Positions 9,892 through 19,037 of a stretch of DNA of 64,000 nucleotides are shown here, one piece after another; the first letter of the stretch is position 1, and every line of letters starts with the position of its first letter. The DNA comes from Saprospiraceae bacterium (GTDB lineage Bacteria; Bacteroidota; Bacteroidia; Chitinophagales; Saprospiraceae). The stretch is from the NCBI GenBank assembly GCA_016715405.1, contig JADKAE010000005.1, positions 1 to 64,000 of the forward strand, in the 5' to 3' direction. The notes under the pieces were generated by a model, which ran no database searches, was not told the DNA's origin, and saw only the letters and a list, made by a program, of their open reading frames with translations. The position numbers and the translations under genes are program-made.

Positions 9892-10741
9892 TCACAGGTG
9901 CGCCTTAAAAAACGCCAGCGTCCGTTCCCAGGCCAGCTTTGCTGCCGCTTCGTTGTACCGCGCCTGTGAGGTATCGTTGTGGAAGGCATGCTGGGCGCCT
10001 GTGTAGATATATTGCTCAAATTTAATTCCCGCCGTTTTCAACGCTACTTCGTAGGCCGTCATGCCGGCATTTACCCGCTCGTCCATTTCGGCGTAGTGGA
10101 GTTGGACGGCGGCTTTGATCCTGGGTACTTCGGTAAGCTCAGGCTGGCGGCCGTAGAAAGCGACGGCGGCTTTGAGATTGGGCACGTTCACCGCCAGGTT
10201 GTTCGCCATGGCGCCGCCCCAGCAAAAGCCGACGCAGCCGAAGCTGCCGTTGCAGTCTTTTCGGGTTTCCAGATAATCAAATGCGCGTATGAAATTCTGG
10301 AGCGACTCCTCCGGTTTGAGGGTGGTGAATAGCTGCCGTGCTTCGTCTTCATTGGCAGGCGTGCCGCCGAGCGGGCCAAGCGCATTGGGCGCCAGGGCAA
10401 GATAACCCGCTTGGGCCGCCCGCCGCGCTACGTCTTCGAGGTGGGCGTTCAAACCCCGGTTTTCATGGATGACTAACAACCGCCGCATATTTTTTCTTCG
10501 CCGCCGGGCGAACGAGGTAACCCTGCATTTCGCCGTTTACGCCAGGCCAGGTCACGCGCTCTTCGTGCAGGCCGTCGCCGGTCGTTTTTGAGGTGGTCGT
10601 ACAACCGGTTTCTATTAAGGGTAAAATGGTAAGGGCGGCAGCCATACCGCCGGTCAGCTTGGCCAAACGATCCAGGAACTCCCTGCGGGGCAGAGGCTTG
10701 TGGGTGTATTCGTCGTAGAGGTCGATGATTTGCTGATCCAT
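9892..10741 (-). pseudogene. dienelactone hydrolase family protein, one frameshift
   Basis: Alpha/beta hydrolase. The N-terminal frame (from 10741) has a Tat-like signal, PLPRREFLDRLAKLTGG, followed by ILPLIETGC, so a Tat-exported lipoprotein is possible. The second frame begins within the IHENRG motif and carries the nucleophile GFCWGG and the C-terminal histidine in QHAFHND. The frames join near 10471-10478 (KKKYAAVV to VIHENRG). Substrate unknown; family members cleave dienelactones or other esters. Typed as broken, but a single-base error explains it. Confidence 0.85.
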
Positions 10742-10788
10742 GGTCTATTGTTGTGTTGAAAAAAATTATAGTATCTCAAGATGTAAGT

Positions 10789-10955
10789 GTTTAGTAGGGT
10801 TTAGCGTTAGGGTTTAGCGTTAGGGTTTAGCGTTAGGGTTTAGCGTTAGGGTTTAGTTTTCTAAGCATGTTTAGAAAACTAAACCCTATCGCTAAACTGC
10901 GAATGCACTAAACTGCGCATGCACTAAACTGCGAATGCACTAAACCCTACTAAAC
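10789..10955. repeat. TTTAG-family element with 16-bp terminal inverted repeats
   Basis: The ends are GTTTAGTAGGGTTTAG (10789-10804) and its exact complement (10940-10955). Inside are four 13-bp copies of TTTAGCGTTAGGG on the left and 16-bp words containing CTGCGAATGCACTAAA on the right. The same termini bound the 90-bp block at 32144-32233. It lies between the hydrolase and TspO-like genes and encodes nothing. Confidence 0.9.
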
Positions 10956-10983
10956 AATTACCTCAAGATAAAAAATAATTCAG

Positions 10984-11742
10984 TTAACGTTTAATCACAC
11001 GGTATACGATACCCAGGCCCAATATCGCTATACCCGCTATCGTGGCTGTCTCTACCATCCCATCCGCAGTGCCCAGATCAGCTATCCTTTTTGAAAAAAT
11101 GCCGTATAAAGCCCAGGCGATGACCAGCGCATATGCAAAATCGCGCCGGCTCCACAGCGCCCACACACCCAAACCTACAGCCGCCGTTATCACAACAACC
11201 GTCCAGAATTGAGGCCCGCCGGGCGACCCATCCCAACCCCAGTGCGTGAGTAAAATGCTCGCATTGGCAATGGTAGCCACCGACACCCAGCCCAGGTAAA
11301 CGCTAAACGGCAGTCGAACAAACCAACGCTCCGTGCCTGCACTGTCGGCCACCCGCAAGTATATAGCCGACAGGGAACCCAGCAACAGCAACATGACGAG
11401 CATAGACAGCCCAATTTGCAAGTGGTGAAAGGCGAAAATCCAGCCGATGTTGGCCAGACAAGACAGTACAAATAACCAGCCGATGTTTTGCAAAAAAGCC
11501 GGCGCCGGTTTGTTGATAAATCGAGCAGAATAAATGACAAACCCCAGCACTAACAAGTATATCACTCCCCAGATGCTAAATGTAAACCCCGCAGGCGTAA
11601 ACAAGGTGGGAAACATATCCGATACGCCGCCGGGGGTGCGCCCGGCAATGGGCAGGGCATTGGCCAAATAATTCACCAATAACACGCCCGCGAAGGCGAG
11701 GATATTGGCAATAACAAGCAAAGTGGACTTAGTAGCAGGCAT
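10984..11742 (-). CDS. TspO/tryptophan-rich sensory-like membrane protein
   Basis: Integral membrane protein of about 252 residues with seven or eight hydrophobic segments. Motifs TPAGFTFSIWGVIYLLVLGFVIY and NIGWIFAFHH, PFSVYLGWVSVATIAN are typical of the TspO-related family annotated as tryptophan-rich sensory protein. These bind tetrapyrroles or act in stress signalling in some bacteria; the long form is poorly characterised. The start MPATKSTLLVIAN is chosen over one 39 bases upstream, because the extra basic leader is not family-like. Flanked by a repeat block downstream. Confidence 0.75.
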   Translation of the reverse strand: MPATKSTLLVIANILAFAGVLLVNYLANALPIAGRTPGGVSDMFPTLFTPAGFTFSIWGVIYLLVLGFVIYSARFINKPAPAFLQNIGWLFVLSCLANIGWIFAFHHLQIGLSMLVMLLLLGSLSAIYLRVADSAGTERWFVRLPFSVYLGWVSVATIANASILLTHWGWDGSPGGPQFWTVVVITAAVGLGVWALWSRRDFAYALVIAWALYGIFSKRIADLGTADGMVETATIAGIAILGLGIVYRVIKR

Positions 11743-11826
11743 GGTTTTTCGATTTTTTCTAAAAGTAATACCCATTTCCATATATCACGCCCTTTGGAAC
11801 AGAAAAAAATTCCACTAATCTTTCCT

Positions 11827-11834
11827 TACCTTTG
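11827..11834 (+). promoter_or_regulatory. -7 element upstream of FKBP gene
   Basis: TACCTTTG matches TAnnTTTG and lies 99 bp before the start, which implies a long leader. Just after it the sequence GGCGCC...GGCGC followed by five T could form a small hairpin in the leader. No properly spaced -33 TTG is visible. Confidence 0.45.
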
Positions 11835-11933
11835 GCGCCGCCCGGATGGCGCTTTTTGCGTTTTGGAAAACAAAAAGAGGTCATACCGGTTCTATTTCTT
11901 TCGTTTAATCTTATTCATTAATGTTCTTTTTTT

Positions 11934-12671
11934 ATGAAAAACTTACTGCTTGTTTTTATGGTCCTACTGGCCGGTACAACGGCTTTTGCACAAAAGACTC
12001 AGAAGAAAACTAAACAACCGGAAGCTAAACCCGCTACCGAACTGAAAAACGGTATCGATAGCGCCAGTTATGCCTACGGCATCTTACTCGCCGACCAGCT
12101 TAAGGAAATGGTGAGCAAAGTCTATAACGCCGATTTGGTGGTGGATGCCCTTTCCGCTGTGATGCGCAATGAAAAAACGGTCATTCCGCAAGCCGACGCC
12201 CTTACCATTTTCCAAAGCTACGAACAGGAAATTCGGAATAAAATCGCGGAAATAGACAAAGTAGAAGCCGAAGCGGCAAAAGCCGAAGGTGAAAAATTCC
12301 TCGAGGAAAACAAAAAGCGCCAGGGTGTGATGACCACCACCAGCGGCTTGCAATACGAAGTCCTCACAAAAGGAACCGGCACGGTTTCACCCCTGTCAAC
12401 CGACCAGGTGAAGGTGCATTACCACGGCACCACGATCGACGGCGCTATGTTCGATAGCAGCGTAGAACGCGGCGAACCGGTTACTTTCGGGCTCGACCAG
12501 GTCATCCCGGGCTGGACGGAAGGCCTTCAGCTGATGCACGCCGGCGATAAATTCAAATTCTTTATCCCCGCCAACCTCGCCTACGGCGACCGCTCTCCAA
12601 CCCCCAAAATCAAGCCCAATTCGGTGCTGGTTTTTGAGGTGGAGTTGATTGAGATTAATCCGACAGAGTGA
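11934..12671 (+). CDS. FKBP-type peptidyl-prolyl isomerase, exported
   Basis: Prolyl isomerase of 245 residues, periplasmic or outer-membrane-facing. Seen: signal peptide MKNLLLVFMVLLAGTTAFAQ, an N-terminal helical dimerisation region of the FkpA/Mip type (YAYGILLADQLKEM to EEN), then the FKBP domain with VKVHYHGTTIDGAMFDSS, QVIPGWTEGLQLM, IPANLAYGDR and VFEVELIEI. Lys-rich segment KTQKKTKQPEAKP links the signal peptide to the mature domain. Followed immediately by a GTGAAC repeat hairpin that probably ends the transcript. Confidence 0.93.
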   Translation: MKNLLLVFMVLLAGTTAFAQKTQKKTKQPEAKPATELKNGIDSASYAYGILLADQLKEMVSKVYNADLVVDALSAVMRNEKTVIPQADALTIFQSYEQEIRNKIAEIDKVEAEAAKAEGEKFLEENKKRQGVMTTTSGLQYEVLTKGTGTVSPLSTDQVKVHYHGTTIDGAMFDSSVERGEPVTFGLDQVIPGWTEGLQLMHAGDKFKFFIPANLAYGDRSPTPKIKPNSVLVFEVELIEINPTE

Positions 12672-12677
12672 GAAAAA

Positions 12678-12737
12678 GTGAACAGTGAACTGTGAACAGT
12701 GAACAGACCAGGGAGCAGTTCACTGTTCACTGTTCAC
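12678..12737. repeat. GTGAAC-family 7-bp repeat hairpin
   Basis: Words GTGAACA/GTGAACT run from 12678 to 12706 and the complementary GTTCACT words from 12718 to 12737, forming a stem-loop between convergent genes. The right arm also encodes the last codons (GEQ, TGA) of the minus-strand gene ending at 12727. Relatives are at 30.7, 61.3 and 62.3 kb. Confidence 0.9.
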
Positions 12738-13291
12738 CCACTAACTGCAAGCTATCAACAGGTATTTTAGATTTTGCATCCCAAAAAGCGGTGACATTAA
12801 CTATTTTCCAGCCATCCGATTGCTTCTCCATAATCCGGGTTTCCTGGCTCACCCTGAAATATTTTTTCTCTTTATCCGCATTATTTTGTTTCCAGATCAG
12901 GTAAGCCGTATTTTCATTAAAAAACTTCACCTGGGGCGTTTTTTTTAACAAAAGGGTGCACAATATTTTTTCCGCCCTGGTAATATTTTTCAATCCACTC
13001 TTTGCCCTGTGTATTTATCGCTTCCCAACCGATAGCGGCATCATAGGTGCCATCCTCGCTATTCCAGGCTTGCATAGCGTATTTTTCGTGGCTCCAATTG
13101 TTCGCCCAGCAGTCATAATCGCCATCAAAAAAGCATTTCGTTTCGTTTTCGATTACTTGCATAATGGCGGCGGTTTCAGCGGCTTCATCGAAGGTTGGTT
13201 CGGGTGGATTTTCTGTTTGTTTGTTTTCCGCTTGTTGGCAAGAAAAGAAAAGCATAACAACACAGCAGGTAAAAATGGATGTTCTTTTCAT
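12727..13291 (-). pseudogene. SnoaL/DUF4440-like lipoprotein, one frameshift
   Basis: Lipoprotein with signal MKRTSIFTCCVVMLFFSC. The mature part AAIMQVIENETKCFFDGDYDCWANNWSHE and WEAINTQGKEWIEKYYQ fits the nuclear-transport-factor-2 fold found in DUF4440/SnoaL proteins. The frame ends at KKNAPGEVF, but the next frame continues VKFFNENTAYLIWKQN and VSQETRIMEKQSDGWKIVNV, the C-terminal half of the same fold. The join lies near 12930-12946 beside a run of eight T. Function unknown. Confidence 0.75.
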
Positions 13292-13442
13292 TTTGATTAG
13301 TGGTTTAGTTAGGAAAACTGAGTATAGGTTAGCTTTCTATCCAGCCTAAAGGTAAGAAAACTTGGACAGTCTCTAAATAATGAGCGCGCACAATTTCATC
13401 CGGCGCGAAGTCTTAGTACCCGGCGAAGCAACGCAGAAAGCT

Positions 13443-13465
13443 CCAGGCTTGTAAAGCCTGCCTGG
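13443..13465. other. nested stem-loop CCAGGC/GCCTGG
   Basis: CCAGGCTT-gtaa-AGCCTGCCTGG can fold as CAGGCT/AGCCTG or CCAGGC/GCCTGG. It lies 15 bp past the stop of the minus-strand membrane protein gene and may be its 3' end signal. Confidence 0.5.
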
Positions 13466-13479
13466 TGAAAAACCCCGTA

Positions 13480-14120
13480 TTATGGGTTCGTTGTTTGAAT
13501 TTGTTGTTCGTCTGGATTAATTTGCTTAAAGTCGTTCTGGCTGGTAAAATACTCCAGTACTAAAATCAAAAATATGGAACTGATGATAGATATTTTCTGC
13601 ATAACGGCCAATAATCCCCAATTTCCTGATCCATATAGGAATAGGGTATAGTAAAAAGTCAATAAGCAAATAACACAAAAGAATTTGAGTAAATGAAGTT
13701 TTGACTTTAAAATAAATACCGTAATATAAAACAAACCAATCAAAGACAAAGTGCTCGATATGGTTATCATTATATCGTGCAATGGAGTTGCGATTAAGAA
13801 GTTAAATAGTATGTTAACGACCCCAATAAGTTTTAAGACATTAGCAGCATGTCTTGTCGGCATTTTTTTGACATATTAATAAAAAAATGCCATAACCCAC
13901 AGCGTGGAATGCCATTCCAATGATTGCCCAAATTCTGGACGTGTTCGCTGCCCCGTTTATTGCTTTTATCTCAAACAAGTTGCTGAAAAAAATTTTTTGA
14001 CCAGTCAAACCCTTCAGAATTTTTGTCATGCAATGAGCCGCCAGGATAAACTAGGGCTGCAATTACGATTAAAATCACAGAAATGGCCAAGCATATCAAA
14101 ACCGAATGTTTTTTAATCAT
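13480..14120 (-). pseudogene. DUF998-like membrane protein, two frameshifts
   Basis: Three overlapping frames together give one protein of about 213 residues. It starts MIKKHSVLICLAISVILIV and AALVYPGGSLHD, continues FFSNLFEIKAINGAANTSRIW and GMAFHAVGYG, then ANVLKLIGVVNILFNFLI and further membrane segments. The order and spacing of about six membrane helices resemble the DUF998 family. Breaks fall at homopolymers: 13986-13998 (A7T6) and 13863-13869 (T7). AT-rich compared with the neighbours. Function unknown. Confidence 0.65.
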
Positions 14121-14202
14121 TTGTTTAATTGTTAACGTCCCATGTAGCTGCTGTGCCGTCCCTCGTGGCGGCATAGGCAGCTACACTGTGTTGGGCGTCG
14201 TA

Positions 14203-14637
14203 TTATTCTTTCGATTGATTTAATATTTTTTCAATATAACGATGTAATTCAAAATTTCTAAAAAAAATTCCTTTTTGGTTTACTAAATATCCAGGGTAAA
14301 GAAATATTGTTCCATTCACCTGTGAATTAGGCTTTAGATTTGAAGTAAGTTCATAATCAATAATAATTTTTGGCGATTTATTTCTGTAATCATTTGAAAC
14401 AGAGTAACAATTTAAAATACTTGATGCAGTTAAAAAGTTAGAAATTAAGACCTCATCTGATAATTTTATATGTGTTACAAAAGAATTAGTAGTGTCTCTT
14501 ACGATTTCTTCTGTTATTTTACCTTCTATACAGAGTTTGTTAGGAATGGAAAAAATTTTGATAGAACCAGTCTGCTGACTGAAGCATAATTGGTTTAATA
14601 AGATAATTATTATTACAAACAGATGTTTTGCTCCCAT
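14203..14637 (-). CDS. hypothetical secreted protein
   Basis: A 144-residue protein with signal peptide MGAKHLFVIIIILLNQLCFSQ. The mature part is beta-rich, with KIFSIPNKLCIEGK, THIKLSDEVLISNF and a hydrophobic stretch ending FFRNFELHRYIEKIL. No family was recognised. It lies in the AT-rich 13.4-14.8 kb stretch, whose base composition differs from flanking genes and may mark acquired DNA (inference). Confidence 0.6.
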   Translation of the reverse strand: MGAKHLFVIIIILLNQLCFSQQTGSIKIFSIPNKLCIEGKITEEIVRDTTNSFVTHIKLSDEVLISNFLTASSILNCYSVSNDYRNKSPKIIIDYELTSNLKPNSQVNGTIFLYPGYLVNQKGIFFRNFELHRYIEKILNQSKE

Positions 14638-14789
14638 ACGTATTGTTTCTTTCCAATGACGCCCAACTCATGTTTGCCGACAACAACAACCATTGTGTAC
14701 TATTACTGCCATGTACGAATCGTTTTTCACTTGTATGGGTGATATACAAATTTTCATTCGGGATATGGGTTTAATACAAAAATAATTCC

Positions 14790-14954
14790 TTATTGGCGAT
14801 ATCTGCAAATTATTACGGAATTATTGTAATGCATAAATACGTAGGGTGAACATGTAAAAAAAGAGGAAGAGAGCAAATGCCCCCCTCTCGCTTTTGTGCA
14901 GGAAACAAGCGCACCGGTAAGGAGAAATACCAAAAGCCAATTTTTCGGTTTCAT
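14790..14954 (-). CDS. small lipoprotein-like ORF
   Basis: 54 codons beginning MKPKNWLLVFLLTGALVSC, a clear lipoprotein signal with lipobox ALVSC. The short mature part TKARGGHLLSSSFFTCSPYV contains a G6 run, so a frameshift could have shortened it. No promoter was identified. Confidence 0.45.
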   Translation of the reverse strand: MKPKNWLLVFLLTGALVSCTKARGGHLLSSSFFTCSPYVFMHYNNSVIICRYRQ

Positions 14955-15050
14955 AATTCAACAGTTTAGTGATTTTGAGGCAAAGTTGCGGCGGCGCCGG
15001 CCTCAAATCGACTCATCGTGAAGGATGAAACCTGTAGAATGGGGATTTTT

Positions 15051-15146
15051 TTAACCGCAGAGTTAAAGGAGTTTAACGCAGAGTTTCGCAGAGGCAGCAT
15101 CACGTTCTGCGCAACTCCTTGTTACTCCTTTTACCTCTGCGGTTAA
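15051..15146. repeat. palindromic element with 12-bp terminal inverted repeats
   Basis: TTAACCGCAGAG (15051-15062) and its exact complement (15135-15146) bound internal GCAGAGTTT and AACTCCTT words that also pair. The 96-bp block can form a long hairpin. It stands alone in the gap downstream of the minus-strand oxidoreductase, about 80 bp after its stop. Confidence 0.85.
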
Positions 15147-15224
15147 ATAAAAAGCGTTATGCTTCGATCCTCCCCTTCAAATATGCCGTTGGCGCGTGAC
15201 ACCTTCAAAACTTGTGCTGAAGGC

Positions 15225-16322
15225 CTAATTTAACCGCCCTTCCCTCGCAGCACTCTTACGCGCAGCCTCCAGTATCTCTACCACCAACAGGTTGTTTTCC
15301 AGCGAAGAGAGGTCGTAGGCAGGTAAAGTGATTTCTTTGTTGATCACCGCTGCCAGCAAGGCGAAGGGGTCGTTGAGGGGGGCGGGCCTTTCTTGCAGCT
15401 TGTAGGTTTTTTCCTGGAAGCCGTCGTAGCCCTCCGCTACGCGCACACGCAAGTCGTGGCGGTTGTCTGCGTAAATGGCGCCCGTGAGGCCGTAGATTTC
15501 CATATCTTTTCTGCCGATCGGCCAGTTCCAGGAGGCCTGGATAATAATTGAGGCGTCGTCATACGACAAGATAATGGTGGCTTCGTCGTCTACTTTGGGG
15601 TTGTTTTCCGGCTGTAGCTGCTGGGTGACGGCCGTCACGGTGTGGGGCCGCTTGCCGTCCAAAAGCCAGGCCGCCAGGTTGGCGCCGTAGCAACCGAAAT
15701 CGGTTATGGCGCCGCCGCCGTTTTGGACGGGGTCGGTGAGCCAATCCAAAAACTCGCTGTTTACGCCGATCTTTTTGGGGCCCCGGTGCCCGTCGCGTAT
15801 GACTGCTTTGCGCAAGTCGCCGATGGCGCCGGCTTTCAGCAACTCGAAGGCTTTGTGGTTGGTGGGGTACCAGGTGGTTTCGTAGTTGGTGAGCAGGTGG
15901 ATATTGTGCTTTTTCGCCAGCGCGGCCATTTTTTGGGCGTGTTTTACGCTTACGGCAAGCGGTTTTTCTACCATCACGTGGATGCCCTTTGGCGCAGCAA
16001 TCTCTACCACTTCCAGGTGCTCGTAAATAGTGCCGAATGCTGCAATCGCCTGGGGTTGTGTGGCGGCGATCATTTCTTCGAGCGTGTTATACACCTTGCT
16101 GAGCGGGTAGTTGTGTTGCTCGCAATAGCGCGCCGCCAATTCGCGGTTGGGTTCTGCGATGCCCACCACTTCGATATCTCCGCGGTTTTCGCGGCCCAAA
16201 ATCCAGTGTACATGGGTATGCGTCAGGCCTGCTACGCCTATTTTCAAGGGCGTTTTTTGGGCCAAAGCAAGCGGCAAGGCGAATAGGATCATGCTCAAAA
16301 AAACGAGTGATTTGGATAACAT
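15225..16322 (-). CDS. Gfo/Idh/MocA family oxidoreductase, exported
   Basis: NAD(P)-dependent sugar or polyol dehydrogenase fold of about 365 residues. Seen: signal peptide MLSKSLVFLSMILFALPLALAQ, Rossmann start KIGVAGLTHTHV, the EKP motif in VMVEKPLAVS (catalytic lysine region), and GGGAITDFGCYGANLAAWLL, typical of the C-terminal domain. Export of this family to the periplasm is common in Bacteroidota. Substrate unknown. The start at 16322 is preferred because it gives a compact signal peptide. Confidence 0.88.
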   Translation of the reverse strand: MLSKSLVFLSMILFALPLALAQKTPLKIGVAGLTHTHVHWILGRENRGDIEVVGIAEPNRELAARYCEQHNYPLSKVYNTLEEMIAATQPQAIAAFGTIYEHLEVVEIAAPKGIHVMVEKPLAVSVKHAQKMAALAKKHNIHLLTNYETTWYPTNHKAFELLKAGAIGDLRKAVIRDGHRGPKKIGVNSEFLDWLTDPVQNGGGAITDFGCYGANLAAWLLDGKRPHTVTAVTQQLQPENNPKVDDEATIILSYDDASIIIQASWNWPIGRKDMEIYGLTGAIYADNRHDLRVRVAEGYDGFQEKTYKLQERPAPLNDPFALLAAVINKEITLPAYDLSSLENNLLVVEILEAARKSAAREGRLN

Positions 16323-16708
16323 AACGAGCGGTTTAATCAAAGCAAAAATATTTCAAATGCATTTATCCGGGATGCTCAAAATACAAATTGCAGGTAGAAT
16401 CATCGCAGGTGTAGTGGTATTTTTCGATGCCGAAGCGGGTTCTTGCAAGGGTTAATAGATTTTTGGGGTGCAAATTATTTCTACTTGTTTTTGATCAAAC
16501 ACAAGATTTGGTGGAGCTATCTCAATATTCAAAAAATAACAATATACAGCCTAATACCTAAATCATTTTTCACCGCTTAGCATGGCTACAGGACCAGCGC
16601 GAAATGGAGCCGAATAAGAATCATCATTTTTAGTAAAGAAAAATCATTTTCCCAATTGAACTTTTTGGCTATTTTGCTTTTATGTTAAAATAAAAAACAA
16701 ATCGAAAT
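16323..16708. other. intergenic region between divergent oxidoreductase and katG
   Basis: AT-rich region with no convincing gene. A short minus-strand open stretch near 16363-16470 reads RFGIEKYHYTCDDSTCNLYF but has no proper start and may be a gene remnant. A promoter-like TATTTTGC lies at 16670-16677, about 35 bp before katG. Confidence 0.4.
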
Positions 16709-18949
16709 ATGGATAATAACAACAGTTCAACGGGTACTGCAAGTAGCCATACTAATGGTGAAAGCAAATGCCCGTTTTCAAGCGGCATGCTGAATAGAGG
16801 CGCCGGCGGTGGCACGAGCAACCGCGACTGGTGGCCCAATCAGTTGAAATTGAACATCCTTCGCCAACACTCCTCTCTATCAAACCCGATGGATGAGAAG
16901 TTTAACTACGCCGAGGAGTTCAAGACCCTCGACCTGGATGCCGTGAAGAGAGACATCTTTGATCTGATGACGACCTCCCAGGACTGGTGGCCGGCCGACT
17001 ATGGGCACTATGGGCCGTTTTTCATCCGGATGGCGTGGCACAGCGCAGGAACTTACCGCATCCACGACGGCCGTGGTGGCGCCGGCTTCGGCACCCAGCG
17101 TTTTGCACCGCTCAACAGCTGGCCCGACAATGCAAATCTCGACAAGGCACGCTTGCTGCTCTGGCCGATCAAACAGAAATACGGCAGGAAAATTTCCTGG
17201 GCCGACCTGATGATTCTCGCCGGCAACTGCGCCCTCGAGTCGATGGGCTTAAAAACCTTCGGTTTCGGCGGCGGACGCGAGGATGTTTGGGAATCTGAAG
17301 AGGACATCTATTGGGGCTCCGAAGGCGAGTGGCTGGGAGACAAGCGCTACACCGGCTACCGGGAACTCGAAAATCCCCTCGCCGCCGTTCAGATGGGTCT
17401 TATCTATGTAAATCCGGAAGGCCCCAACGGAAACCCCGATCCGCTGGCTGCCGCCCGCGATATTCGCGAGACTTTCGGCCGCATGGCGATGAATGACTAT
17501 GAAACCGTAGCGCTTATTGCCGGCGGGCACACCTTCGGCAAAACCCACGGCGCCGCCGATCCCAGCAAATACGTGGGCGCCGAACCCGCAGGCGCCGGCA
17601 TCGAGGAACAAGGCCTCGGCTGGAAAAATACTTTTGGTAGCGGCAACGCAGGCGATACGATTACCAGCGGCCTCGAGGGCGCATGGACCTCCACTCCCAC
17701 GAAGTGGAGCAATAACTTTTTCTGGAACCTCTTCGGTTACGAATGGGAATTGACTAAAAGCCCCGCCGGCGCAAACCAGTGGATTCCCAAACATGGAATG
17801 GGCGCCAATTCTGTGCCCGATGCCCACGACCCCACGAAACGCCATACGCCGGTGATGCTGACGACTGACCTCGCCCTGCGGTTTGACCCGATCTACGAGC
17901 CGATTTCAAGACACTTCTACGAAAATCCGGACGAATTTGCCGACGCATTTGCACGTGCCTGGTTTAAGCTGACCCACCGCGATATGGGCCCCCGCGCCCG
18001 CTATCTCGGCCCGGAGGTGCCCAAGGAAGAGCTGATCTGGCAAGATCCCATCCCTGCTGTTGCGCATGAGTTGATCAACGATCAGGATATTGCGGCGCTC
18101 AAGGCTAAAATATTGGCTTCCGGACTGTCTGTGTCCGAACTGGTATCGACTGCCTGGGCCTCCGCATCTACGTTCCGGGGCTCCGACAAACGCGGTGGCG
18201 CAAACGGCGCACGGATACGCTTAGCGCCGCAGAAATATTGGGAAGTCAACAATCCGGCTCAACTGTCGAAAGTGTTGCAGGCGCTGGAAGGCATTCAAAA
18301 TGAATTCAACAGCGCACAATCCGGTACTAAGATGGTTTCGCTTGCCGACTTGATCGTGCTGGGCGGTTGCGCAGGCATCGAGAAGGCGGCTAAGGCGGCC
18401 GGCCTTGATGTGAAGGCGCCCTTCACGCCGGGACGCGCCGATACGTCACAGGAGCAAACCGATGTAGAATCATTCGCCGTCCTCGAACCGGCTGCAGACG
18501 GGTTCCGCAACTACAAGAAGCCCAAATTCGCCGCAACGGCAGAGGAAATGCTGGTTGACAAGGCGCAACTGATGACGCTGACCGCCCCCGAGATGACGGT
18601 GCTCGTTGGCGGTATGCGTGTGTTGAACACCAACTACGATCAGTCCAAACACGGCGTTTTCACCAAGCGTACAGAAGCGCTTACCAATGACTTCTTCGTC
18701 AATCTGCTCGATTTGGGCACGACCTGGAAGGCAACTTCGGATTCACAAGACGTATTTGAGGGTCGCGACCGCAAGACTGGCGAACTGAAGTGGACGGGCA
18801 CCCGCGCCGATCTCATCTTCGGGTCGAACTCAGAACTCCGGGCAATCGCCGAAGTATATGGATGCGCAGACTCCCACGCCAAGTTCGTACACGACTTTGT
18901 GGCGGCATGGGACAAGGTGATGAACCTGGATCGCTTTGACCTGGACTGA
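16709..18949 (+). CDS. katG: bifunctional catalase-peroxidase
   Basis: Haem enzyme of 746 residues that removes hydrogen peroxide. Seen: distal Arg-Trp-His in FIRMAWHSAGTYR near residue 105, the Met-Tyr-Trp cross-link partners in AWHS, QMGLIYVNPEGPNG and FGRMAMNDYET, the proximal histidine in ALIAGGHTFGKTHG, and the second catalase-like domain with TAWASASTFRGSDKRGGANG. The length matches the family. The gene stands alone, with its own terminator at 18987-19022, so oxidative-stress control from the upstream region is likely, though no operator was identified. Confidence 0.97.
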   Translation: MDNNNSSTGTASSHTNGESKCPFSSGMLNRGAGGGTSNRDWWPNQLKLNILRQHSSLSNPMDEKFNYAEEFKTLDLDAVKRDIFDLMTTSQDWWPADYGHYGPFFIRMAWHSAGTYRIHDGRGGAGFGTQRFAPLNSWPDNANLDKARLLLWPIKQKYGRKISWADLMILAGNCALESMGLKTFGFGGGREDVWESEEDIYWGSEGEWLGDKRYTGYRELENPLAAVQMGLIYVNPEGPNGNPDPLAAARDIRETFGRMAMNDYETVALIAGGHTFGKTHGAADPSKYVGAEPAGAGIEEQGLGWKNTFGSGNAGDTITSGLEGAWTSTPTKWSNNFFWNLFGYEWELTKSPAGANQWIPKHGMGANSVPDAHDPTKRHTPVMLTTDLALRFDPIYEPISRHFYENPDEFADAFARAWFKLTHRDMGPRARYLGPEVPKEELIWQDPIPAVAHELINDQDIAALKAKILASGLSVSELVSTAWASASTFRGSDKRGGANGARIRLAPQKYWEVNNPAQLSKVLQALEGIQNEFNSAQSGTKMVSLADLIVLGGCAGIEKAAKAAGLDVKAPFTPGRADTSQEQTDVESFAVLEPAADGFRNYKKPKFAATAEEMLVDKAQLMTLTAPEMTVLVGGMRVLNTNYDQSKHGVFTKRTEALTNDFFVNLLDLGTTWKATSDSQDVFEGRDRKTGELKWTGTRADLIFGSNSELRAIAEVYGCADSHAKFVHDFVAAWDKVMNLDRFDLD

Positions 18950-18986
18950 TTTTAAAGTAGTTTTAGCGAAAATATTATTCGACGTG

Positions 18987-19022
18987 AAGAGGTGATCTGG
19001 CAACAGGTCACCTCTTTTTTTT
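18987..19022 (+). terminator. intrinsic terminator after katG
   Basis: AAGAGGTGA (18987-18995) pairs with TCACCTCTT (19008-19016), followed by a run of T to 19022. It separates katG from the convergent reductase gene. Confidence 0.85.
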
Positions 19023-19037
19023 GACGACAATGCAACA

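Noticed and set aside
10798..10860. Telomere-like TTTAGGG array
   Set aside because: The real unit is 13 bp (TTTAGCGTTAGGG) and belongs to a palindromic border element; nothing suggests a chromosome end.
16363..16470. Minus-strand open stretch RFGIEKYHYTCDDSTCNLYF
   Set aside because: It lacks a start codon in a sensible place and is closed by stops upstream; only a possible gene remnant.
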